From: Cruorifilaria tuberocauda
Lineage: Eukaryota; Nematoda; Chromadorea; Rhabditida; Onchocercidae
Assembly: GCA_013365365.1 (NCBI GenBank)
Contig: JABVXU010000284.1
Location: 1 to 64,000 of the forward strand
Direction: 5' to 3'
DNA length: 64,000 nt
Shown here: positions 50,068-64,000 of the stretch, piece by piece
How the letters are laid out: each line of letters begins with the position of its first letter
Numbering within the stretch: the first letter of the stretch is position 1
Notes under the pieces: generated by a model
Database searches by the model: none
What the model was told of the DNA's origin: nothing
Seen by the model: the letters and a program-made list of their open reading frames with translations, nothing else
Program-made: the position numbers and the translations under genes

Positions 50068-52423
50068 TCATTCATCATCTGAACCAAATAAAGTTGCAAT
50101 CGGTTCAATATGTATCGGTACGTCTCCCAAGAAACGATGACTGAGTGCAGCTTTTGAAGTGATCCTTTGTTCAGGTGGATATAGCAGCATTTGCTGAAAT
50201 TGAAATTGACATTTCATTATATCATTCAAAATGATATAATGAAATAAAACGAAAGTAATAGAAACTAGAAAGGAAAACACTCAAAAAGAATTCCAAATCC
50301 TTGGAAAAGCATTTTGATCAAGTAAATAATTGATAACCGAAACTTAAAACTAAAGAGTTTTTCTTTTACAAGTACCATAAGTATCATTTCTTTATAACTT
50401 TTGACCTGTCTCAATGGGTCATACCAGTCTTCACTAAATTACACTCCCGATAACTGATTTGAAATTAAAATAGCATCGATTACAAGAAATTATGTGATTT
50501 ATCAACTTTTACCGCGAGCAAATCTAGGCCGTCATTATTAAGACCTGGTACGTACTCTGCTAGACGACATTCTGTCCATTTCGGGAAATTATCGTTATAA
50601 TCAATACAGTTTACCAAATCAGGCCAAATCTAAAACATTTCATCTTTAGAGCATTCACTGATGACTTATTTCATGATGTGAATTGGAAAACAAATTAATT
50701 ATCCGCCTCCTTATCAACGAAAAAGGAAGCAATGCAAGAAAATACATATAAACAAAGATATTTTCTAGCAACTACTTCCACAGTAGGAGTTCCTAGGACT
50801 TGAAATATTCGAAGCAGTTCGCTGATTTCTGATTCTGCATGAAAGAGTGGTGTTAAGGTAACTAGCTCAGCAAATACACAAGCCAAACTCCATATATCGA
50901 TAGCTGTCGAATAAAATCGTGAACGAAGTAGAATTTCAGGTGCACGGTACCATAAAGTTACTATCTACAAAAAAAATGTACTTGAATAATTTTCACTCTC
51001 GCCTGATCTTCCCAAATATGTCCAATCGTATGCAAAAAGCCAGCCAAGGACTAAAACGTGAAGACGTCCAAAAAAAGAGTTATGTACTATCTGGAAAAGA
51101 GTGTGCTATCTTTAAAGTACTTGATAATCTTAAGATCATTCCATGGATGTTATGCGAACAAGAAAGCTACCTAAGCCTAGAAGAGTTTAGATGAGTTACT
51201 ATATTTTAAGTAACTATTATTTGAAATAATTGAGGAATAAAATTCATGAGTGTATGAAAAAGCATACTTCATGCGTATAACATCTAGAAGGTACTGTAAA
51301 AGAACGCGCAAGACCAAAATCAGCAATTTTTACAGTGCCATTTGCAGCCACTAAAATGTTCTGTGGCTTTAAGTCTCGATGCAACACACGATTCGTATGA
51401 CAGAGGGTAAGAGCACGCAGCAATTGCCATAAGAAACTCTAGAATTTTCGCAATGATATTAATATGCCTGGTATTCAACTCTACACTTGTAAATCGTTCC
51501 CAAAAAAATGATGTTAGAAGTTTTCTAACTTTATTCTTGAAATGATTTACAATAAACAATCACTGTACTAATTACTTTGATGTAGTGCATTGGAAAGGGT
51601 TTGGGTCGCAATTTTTCAATAAGCATTTTCAAGTCATAATCAATATGCTCAAATATCATATATATTTTCCTGCAACCTGCAAATAATGTTGTACGTGAGA
51701 TGAATATACAAACCAATAAGTTTTATTCGAATAAATTAATTCCTAAAATCACCAAAACTTTCTGACTATCAGAAAAAGAAATACTTCCATATAAATCTAA
51801 GCTGCCTAATTATCATCCAGCCAACACATAGTAATATATCAAAATTTGTTTAATATTTTGGAATATCTCTATGCACTCAATTACAGATGTTCATCTGCTA
51901 CAAGTTCAGAATATGAAAACTAATCATTTTAAAATGTCAAACAAAAGTGCCCAAAACAGTTTCTGATCCAAATATCTTCATGCTAACAATTATTCGTCAC
52001 TGACCACTGCTTGGAAAAACGTCATGCATTTGAACGATATTTGGATGATGGAGTTCTTTTAAAATTGATACTTCTCGAAGACAAGTTCCAGGTACACCTT
52101 CTCGACTGAAAACAAATGAATCGAGAATCGTAATGAAGTAATATGACAAGACACAGTTCAATAAATAGATAAACTGAAAAAAGTGAAATCAATGAAGCAT
52201 TAAAAACCATAATAATAAAATGCTAAATTAATTAAATTAAGTCATACCTGTCTAATTTGATCACTTTTATCGCGAAATATTTCTGCTGCTCACTATCATA
52301 TGCCTTGTAGACAGTACCATATGTTCCTCCACCTATTTGCTTACAGCTTGTAAATGTATATGGTCCAATAGCCAACGACTGTGGTTCTTTATAAAGCTCA
52401 TTTCTATCCAGAGTTCGTGCCAT
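50068..52423 (-). CDS. CDK1/CDK2-like cyclin-dependent kinase with variant PSTAIRE helix
   Basis: Seven exons on the minus strand: 52423-52248, 52105-52005, 51676-51576, 51438-51268, 50964-50776, 50629-50513 and 50193-50068; 326 residues with consistent phases. A 22-residue N-terminal extension precedes the kinase. The Gly loop is [12 protein letters not shown], retaining the Thr-Tyr pair that Wee1/Myt1 kinases phosphorylate. The cyclin-binding helix reads [17 protein letters not shown], so PSTAIRE has become PGTCLRE while the Arg-Glu is kept. The catalytic loop is HRDLKPQN, followed by DFGLAR. The T-loop is [16 protein letters not shown] with the CAK-target Thr in YTHE intact. The end of the protein is an acidic GSDDE. 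Family membership (CMGC, cell-cycle CDK) is clear; whether it is the CDK1 or CDK2 orthologue or a divergent paralogue cannot be told by eye. An AATAAA lies 117 nt downstream. Confidence 0.93.
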
Positions 52424-53495
52424 CTTTGCACTTCCACAAAAAGATAATCAAAAATCATCGTAAATTTTTTAAACTTCACTTCAAAGCAACAAAAATTTGA
52501 ATCAAATAGTTTATAATCAAACAATATTGATTAATTATTGATATGATCAACATTCCTTCTCCCAGATATGTTTGCGAGAAGGAATGATGTTGATTGTATA
52601 AGCAAGTCTACGCGAGGCTGTTCGAAAATTGTCATGCCCTACTCTCTTATCTATGACCTATAAATAGGACATTAAATTAGAAGATATCGAGTAAAGGCAG
52701 AAAATAGAAGAGGATAAATTTGCATATAAATAGTTTACCACTATTTATCGAAGAAGCAAGCCATTAATGCATAAAAGAAGCAATGTCACTTATCTTATAC
52801 AAAAGACACTGTAGATTTCTATAAGAGAAGTGATACTTTATTCAAGAAAATAAACGATAGCTTTAATCAATACTAAAGAATCGGGAAAGAGCAATGCGAT
52901 AGCTTTATAAGACATCACATTGCTAATTTTAAGAACGATGTAAATAATAATAGAGAGCGAAAAAAGAATATTATCGTTTCAAGAGATGATAATAAAAACT
53001 GAATAAATGGATTGAGATCATCGAGACATAAGAAGTTTATTTTGTTAAATATAAAAAGTTGAAATTCATAAATAAATTAGCATATCGTATTAACAAGATC
53101 TGCAACTCAATTCTCGACTTAAGTATTCGATCAAAGATGTTTCTACAGAACTTTTTTTACAAAAATTTTTTACAGAACTTTCCACAGAACTTTTTTTTTT
53201 TAAAAGAGAAAGAGGAAGAAATAGAATTTAAATGGATCTTCTAAGAGGCAAAGTTTTATCTCTATCATTATCATTACAATTAAATTACATCATTCGTTAG
53301 CATTTATAGAAATAACAATTTTGAGAAAAGGTAGGGAGAAGTAATTTCAGATGATCAAAGTATGCTGAAATAATTTTAGCTCAGGTGACTTGATCTCACA
53401 TTTACTACATTGTAACGGAAATTTCAGTACATTCCTCACCCCTTCAATTCATCTCAATTGCTGTAGTAAATGCAGAAGACACAGAATAAATGGAA

Positions 53496-53607
53496 GTTGC
53501 GTTAGCTAAAATAGAAAGCTGTCAGATATACTTCAGAGTTGGTACTATATAGTTGCGTTAGCTAAAATAGAAAGTTGACAGATATATTTCAGAATTGGTA
53601 CTATCTC
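53496..53607. repeat. 56-bp direct repeat, two copies
   Basis: GTTGCGTTAGCTAAAATAGA begins at 53496 and again at 53552. The copies end in TTGGTACTATMT and differ at about six bases. Confidence 0.85.
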
Positions 53608-53793
53608 TTAAATAAGCTAACTTCATAGTTCGAAATGACGAAAAGCTAACTGAATGCTAAATAATTTATATTTAATAGTCGGAATTTAATAGTCAAATTA
53701 TGGTATAAGCTAGAGATTTTATGTAAAATAATATATCCGCTTATAATTTTGTATACGTATCTCATTTGATTTTATCTATCAATAAATGATGAT

Positions 53794-53898
53794 GATTCTC
53801 AGATCATTCAATCGCTAGTATTAATAATGATTCTCAGATCATTCAATCGCTAGTATTAATAATGATTCTCAGATCATTCAATCGCTAGTGTTAATAAT
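53794..53898. repeat. 35-bp tandem repeat, three copies
   Basis: GATTCTCAGATCATTCAATC begins at 53794, 53829 and 53864; the unit continues GCTAGTATTAATAAT. The copies are almost identical. Confidence 0.9.
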
Positions 53899-54248
53899 GA
53901 TCAGATAAAGTACGTACATATATTTTATGTAATAATTTAGCGTAATAGGAATAAGATAACCTTAAAGTAATCCTGCTGGATATTACGAGCACTTAAATCT
54001 TCTCTTCATCCCTTCACGTATATTCTTCTTCATCTAACTTTTATCAATCAACCGGTTGATAAAGATTTGAACGATATAGAGCTTTAACAGTCATTTATGA
54101 TTTTGAAATGCCATAAAAGCGGGAAAGAATGAATTTAAGCATTTAAATTTAAATTTTCGATTTTTGGAGTTGATGTGAAAGGTGGCTTAATCTTGAGCTG
54201 TATCTTTGTGTTGGGTAATTTGAGAAGTAAAATGGAAATAACTCTCTC

Positions 54249-54380
54249 CTTTCTGATGATCACTCTGAGCACCTTCAACTGTACTGGATAATCTTTCTGA
54301 TGGTCACTCTGAGTTCCTACAACTCTTCTAGATAACCTTTCTGATGACCACTCTGAATCCTTTGAGCTATCAGAACAGTG
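54249..54380. repeat. 44-bp tandem repeat, three copies
   Basis: CTTTCTGATGATCACTCTGA-like units begin at 54249, 54293 and 54337. They are about 75-85 percent alike, so older than the 35-bp array. Confidence 0.8.
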
Positions 54381-54750
54381 AGTTATATGAACTGATTTAC
54401 CAAACTTGAAATGTTACGGATTACTTTCTCTTAATCGTATAAGTTTATCTTGATAATCTCTAGTTAACGGATTTTATAGATTTGATTTGCAACTATCATG
54501 TTGATATTCTGTGCTTCAAATTTCAGATTGTGTATTTTATTCCAGACAGATATATATATATATAATCTGGGAGATATATAATCTAGAGACATTAGTAATG
54601 AAATAAGCACGTAAATTATGGAAGATATTGAAACGTGGTTATTTTCTGACCTGTAATTATTATATTGTTTCAGTGACGAGATAGAATTTTTTATTGATAT
54701 CTATCCGTAAACTTTCGTTTCTGTTTGACGTACTGTCATATGATGATGAA

Positions 54751-54758
54751 TGTTTTAG
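54751..54758 (+). other. Splice acceptor 12 nt upstream of MCM7 ATG (candidate spliced-leader site)
   Basis: TGTTTTAG is followed by 12 nt and then ATG at 54771. No upstream coding exon is needed for MCM7, whose N-terminus is complete from this ATG, so the acceptor would serve a leader or a 5' UTR intron. Confidence 0.4.
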
Positions 54759-54770
54759 TGATTATTGGAA

Positions 54771-59459
<4,689 letters not shown>

Positions 59460-60134
59460 AACTTATCAATTTTTTGTCCCTCGCTAAAAAGTATCCTAAA
59501 TTATATTCTGAATTCAATATAGAATTCGGATTAGGATTTGCTAGTTTATTTGTGAAGTTTATTTTTTAGTTTATTTTTGAATACTCTGACTTTTAAAATT
59601 TCTAACATTCCGACATTTTTTTCCTTAGAAAATAAAACAAATGTGAAACAAATGTCGAATGTAATCTTCACCATTTGCTTGTGAAAATGAGTTTTTTTAC
59701 AAAAATTTCACGTGTCCTATTATATATAGACAACAATTGTTTGTGAGGCATTAAATTACTTACTACATCTCTTCGATGGTTAGATCATTGTTTTATTGCG
59801 AAGCAAGCTTTCATAATAGAGCTGTAGCTCGTAATATACTTTAAGTTCAGCGGATTACAGCTCGTGCATTATTAATGAGCATTTTTCTTTGATAAGCAAA
59901 ACATATTTGGTTTGGCATATGAAAGTTTACTTTAAGCATTCTCATTTAAATATTCATAACAGTTTAGCATAATGCTACATTCTTTTGATATAATCAATAG
60001 TTATATCAAGAGAACTTTCACTGGAGAATAATTTTTTAACTCTTTTAATGTGATCGTATATATATATTTTTTTAATTCTAAGCGATGTTCTTGCTGCTAA
60101 TATGTTAGAAGATTTTATCATATTTTACAGTGAT
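59460..60134. other. Convergent intergenic region
   Basis: It contains the MCM7 3' UTR with AATAAA at 59631-59636. No gene is seen. Confidence 0.55.
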
Positions 60135-63100
60135 TTAACGACATGGGCGTAAATGTTTCGTTGGGGGTGTATCACTTTGAATCTGTGTTTCAATGTGGTG
60201 TTCTAAGAAATGAATTTTGCGTTGTTGACCAGTTGGTTTACGAAGAACCGAAACGAGATTAGTGGCTTGTTTGATTCCGCGTTGTTTGAACTGAGAAAGA
60301 AATATATTTTAGTTTAAATTTTTAATTAAAATTTTGTATAGCTATGTTTTGGTCTAAAATTTTTTTATTATTTATTATTTAAGGATGACGATTTTATCTA
60401 TAGGCTCTCACATGATTTACTTTTTAAAATCATGACATATATTGGTAATTCGTACAGTGATATCAAATAAAGTGAAAAATTGTAAGAAGATGCATGAAAA
60501 CTGCGCTTAACCTCTACTAAACGTTCATGAATTCAGTGTATCTCATACTACACTGATAAAGGATTACATGTTTCTCGACAATTTCCTGAACATCTAGAGG
60601 CATCTGTTCGAGATTTGTCGGGCGAGTCATTCTTCTTTTCCATTCATCCACTTCACGCTTTATTTCTCCGTTACTATCCAAGGTAATTGGACGTTCAATT
60701 ACAGCCCAAAAAGGTATGAGATGAATATCGTACTTTTAAAGTTCACTTTTAAAATCCTCCCTTAATCCAATGCTTTAGTCATGGTAAAGGAAGATTGAAA
60801 TATTCTTACTTCATACTAAATTCTTTATAGTGGATGATAAATTAAATTGGTCAGGTAACGGATTCAATAATTTCTAATTTAGAACAATTACCTGAAAATT
60901 TGCTCCACATTCGCGTATCATTTTCTTTGCTACATTAGCATCCGATACTGGATTACCATTAATGGCTATAATATGATCGTAAATTTTCAAATAATCTCCA
61001 GCTACAGTGTTTTCCGCTACTTCATAAATAATGATTTTATGCGCAGTAACATTTGCTATCTAAAATGAATACATAGATTTGATGTATTTAAGAAAAAAGA
61101 ATAATCGAAGTGTTACTTGATATAAACAAATATTGCATAACTTTTAACAATTTTTAATTTTGAAATACTAATTTGAATGAGCAATGGGAAATTTAAGTTT
61201 TATTTTTTCTTAAAATCGTACTTTAGTATTTATCTTCTGTGAATTCTTTTTTTTCAATGCCATACGACAATCTTAAAGTATGCAATAGAGAAGCAATTCT
61301 TCTCAGTTTATCTCTTGAAAATTTTTATAATCATGATAAATCTCGATTACTGACTAAGCTAATACATTATTTTCCAAGCATAAGTTAATTTATTTTTGAA
61401 TTCAAGCTAACATTTAGTCCAAATGGGCGGCCTGCACTAGAATCATAGTGAACATTGACGATAATATAATCATATCCTGCATGTCTTTTGATTATTTTCT
61501 CAATATTTGGTGGTAAAAGTCGTTTTTCCAATTCTAGTTCACGTTCTGCGCTACGTTCAACGATAATCTTAAAAGGAAAATATATATTGGAAATTTGTAA
61601 CTTCTCTATTTTATATACTTTTTTATTCAATCAAGTAAAAAAAACGATTACTTTATTAGTATATTTATTATTTGAAAAACCGTAAGATAACAATGATATT
61701 GATAGTAAAGTAATTTACATTTACTCGTCCTCCAGTAGTAGCATCTTCGAATAATTTGAAAAATTGATTACGATCCTTTATTGGAATTCCATTTAATTTC
61801 TTGATTACATCACCAAGTTCAAATTTACCTTGTGCATGTGATGCATCCATGATACGTGAAATTAATAAATTCTCATCCGGTCGTACGCCTAATGCTTCAC
61901 ACGGTGTCATCTATGCTTATTTAAAAGAAGTATTATACTTGTATATCATATAATCTTTACTTAAGTTAATATAATCTTTACTTTACTTTACTTAAGAAAT
62001 ATCAAGTATCAAATACTATAATATTTAAGTAACAAAAAATTAATGAATTACTGAAACCTTGCAATTCATTACATTTTCTGTTAATTCTTTTTTTCCCATT
62101 TACTTTATAAAATAAATGTAATATATTTTTATTTTAATAAGAAAATTTATATTTTGTAGGATTTAAAGATTTTATTAATTTTTATATTTATACCATTTAA
62201 CCCTTACTTGTAAATAATGAAATCTATCAATATAATAAATGACTTTTACATTTTATAATAATTGAAAGACTTCATTAATTTGATAATAATAATGATAATG
62301 ATAGTTTGATAATAATTAATTTAATTGTTTATTAAATTGGTTTAAAAAACAATTAGTTTAATTGTTTGTTAGATTTTTATATTTATATCATATAACCTTT
62401 ACTTATAAATAATGAAATACATCATTATAACAAATGAGTTTTACATTTTATATAATAACTGAAAATTTTCATGAATCTGATAATTTAATAATTAGTTTAA
62501 TTGTTACTGTAAACGTTTTAATGGAAGAAATTGAATTTGAATTTAATAATTAGTTTAACTATCACTGTAAATACTTTGATGAAAGTTGAAAAAAAAAAAT
62601 TGAAAACAAACCGAAAGTGAGATAAGAACTCGATAGAGTGCTGTTGTAACTGATGATGATTTATCAGCTGCTTTATCATTATCATCTTTTTTAACAACAA
62701 CATTCCTCATAACATTTATTTCCAAATCCTCATTTATCCGTTTTAGTAAATCGTACAATTCTTCATCTTCTTTCAATTTAATTCCATTTATATCAATTAA
62801 TCTATCTTGTAGCTGTAGCAAAAAAAAAAAATATTCCGTAATATTCCGGAATGAATATTCCGGATATCCATTCATTCTAGTCATAACTTTTGCAACAAAA
62901 AAAAATGTTTTAATTAAATTTTTTAATAAAATCAAATTTTTACCTATTTGTCATTTTGCTCTTTTATTTTTCAAAAATTATTTTATTCTGTAAGATAATT
63001 TTTTTTTTTTGTACTATAAAATTTTTTCATTCAAAAATTAACTTACCTCAAATTTTGCTTCACCAATTGAACCACTTTGTATATCAATAACTGTTAAATC

Positions 63101-63908
63101 TTTTACTGTAATACCTAAAATATCCCCACTTTCGTATGGAATATGTAGAGTGACAATCTGAAATTAACATTGATAATTATGTTATATTAATTAAGAGATA
63201 ATTAATAATACTAAATAAACATATCTAATTATTTTTCTCCAAATATATCCCAGAAAAATTCAATATTTCTCGGGAAAAAATCCCATATTCTTATTTAGTA
63301 TTATTAGAGTAAATCGTTTTCCCGAAATATTCCCCGAGAAAATTTAATAATTCTCGGGAAAAAAAGCCCATATTCTTATTTGCAATTATTAGAGTATATC
63401 GTTTTGGTTCCATAAACTTCAAAAAAATACCCGAAGAATGTGCAACAATTAGGAAGGCATTTATCAGTGTATTAAAGAAGGTAAATTTTGATAAGAGAAG
63501 GCACTTATCAGTGTATTAAAGAAGGTAAATTTGATAAGAGAAGATATTTATCAGTGTATTAAAAAATCTTTTTTTTTCCCATTCAATGTTCTTTAATTCT
63601 ATTTTTTCGGTTTAAACAAAACTTTACTCTCGAACTAATCAATTTTGATTACCTAAGTACCAATCTAGTGCAAAAAAAAAACTTTAGACAATAGAAAAAA
63701 AAATTCAATTTACCTTTTTTGTAAATTCGATTTTATTTTTCGTAATCTTTAAACCACGAGAAATGTATAAAACAATTTTCTGTTCTCCTTTGATAACATT
63801 TTCAAAATCTTCCAATGATTGTATCGGTTTCTCGTTGATACGCTTAATATGATCTTTTTCCTTGACACCTGCTTCAGCTGCTATCCCATCTACCTTTCCA
63901 ACTAATAC
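60135..63908 (-). CDS. Multi-PDZ domain protein, 3' part (5' end outside the window)
   Basis: Eight exons are visible on the minus strand: 63908-63714, 63157-63047, 62812-62612, 61910-61719, 61567-61412, 61059-60892, 60732-60568 and 60290-60135 (TAA); 447 residues. Every exon is a multiple of three and every visible intron is phase 0. Four PDZ-like units can be seen: a partial one ending in DHIKRINEKPIQSLEDF; one around IVTLHIPYESGDILGI to RLIDINGIKL; one from YRVLISLS through ALGVRPDENLLISRI to GDVIKKLNGIPI; and one from IIVNVHYDSSAGRPFGLN to YDHIIAINGNPVSD. Each has the G-D-x-I-x-x-(I/L)-N-G hallmark, but the GLGF carboxylate loops are poorly conserved (ALGV, PFGL), so ligand preference is unclear. 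The first visible exon starts directly after an acceptor, so the gene continues to the right. Such proteins usually scaffold membrane or junction complexes. I do not recognise the orthologue. Confidence 0.85.
63267..63420. repeat. 84-bp direct repeat, two copies, in a PDZ-gene intron
   Basis: TTCTCGGGAAAAAA followed by CCCATATTCTTATTT and ATTATTAGAGTA begins at 63267 and at 63351. The flanks also contain CCCGA and TCGGG pairs that can form small hairpins. Confidence 0.75.
63461..63565. repeat. 44-bp tandem repeat, three copies, in the same intron
   Basis: TTATCAGTGTATTAAAGAAG begins at 63461, 63505 and 63548; the unit continues GTAAATTTTGATAAGAGAAG. The third copy is truncated into a T-rich run. 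Confidence 0.85.
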
Positions 63909-64000
63909 CTGAAAAATATAGCTTCAAGCAAAATTTGAAATTTACCAAAATTCATCCTAATTTACGATTGTTTTATTATTTGTTTTAAACAAAAATAATA

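Larger units (their letters stand above)
52424..54770. other. Divergent intergenic region CDK / MCM7 with several short tandem repeats
   Basis: No gene is supported. It holds three separate tandem arrays (53496-53607, 53794-53898 and 54249-54380), listed individually, and presumably the start regions of two cell-cycle genes transcribed away from each other. The frame 53059-53244 is Phe/Asn-rich and looks like chance. Confidence 0.5.

Noticed and set aside
51268..51290. Apparent loss of the CDK activating T-loop threonine (SRCYTHE instead of VRTYTHE)
   Set aside because: In CDK2 the phosphorylated residue is the Thr in YTHE, which is present; the Cys replaces the earlier, variable position.
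53794..53898. CRISPR-like regular repeats
   Set aside because: The units are contiguous tandem repeats without unique spacers, in a eukaryotic genome.

Overview
The window is a piece of nematode nuclear genome, most likely from a filarial or other clade III (Spirurina) parasite. It is strongly AT-rich. Its genes are cut into many short exons (about 40-290 bp) by AT-rich introns of about 100-700 bp with TTTCAG-type acceptors, and several start codons sit just behind an isolated acceptor, as expected for spliced-leader trans-splicing. The clade assignment is an inference from gene content and base composition. All exon models were made by hand from reading frame, splice phase and remembered family conservation, so individual junctions may be off.

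Left third: a small ORF with a hydrophobic N-terminus (847-1101) and a small ORF built from four 18-residue repeats (1301-1570). SYF2 splicing factor follows on the minus strand (2515-4381) and stands divergently from an FMR1/FXR-type RNA-binding protein on the plus strand (5756-9373); a 115-bp minisatellite lies between them. CMTR1, the mRNA cap-1 2'-O-methyltransferase, is on the minus strand (11843-19225).

Middle: TTF2/Lodestar, an SNF2-family ATPase, on the plus strand (21189-30932), then TSC1/hamartin on the plus strand (31971-40613). A repeat-rich stretch (40.6-43.3 kb) follows, with a large perfect-looking hairpin and a decamer array, and leads into a compact M10-type metalloprotease gene (about 43281-44709, plus).

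Right third: RagC/D GTPase (minus, 45573-48340), a CDK1/2-like cyclin-dependent kinase with an unusual PSTAIRE helix (minus, 50068-52423), MCM7 (plus, 54771-59459), and the 3' part of a multi-PDZ gene (minus, 60135-63908) that runs off the right edge.

Functionally the window holds general eukaryotic genes: splicing, capping, transcription termination, replication, cell cycle and nutrient signalling. TSC1 and RagC both act upstream of mTORC1. FMR1 and TSC1 are widely stated to be missing from Caenorhabditis elegans, so their presence here is the main evolutionary point. I did not find a new multi-gene system. The less ordinary items are the repeat-protein ORF, the hairpin plus decamer array beside the protease, two GC-AG introns, the variant CDK helix, and the PDZ gene whose visible introns are all in phase 0.
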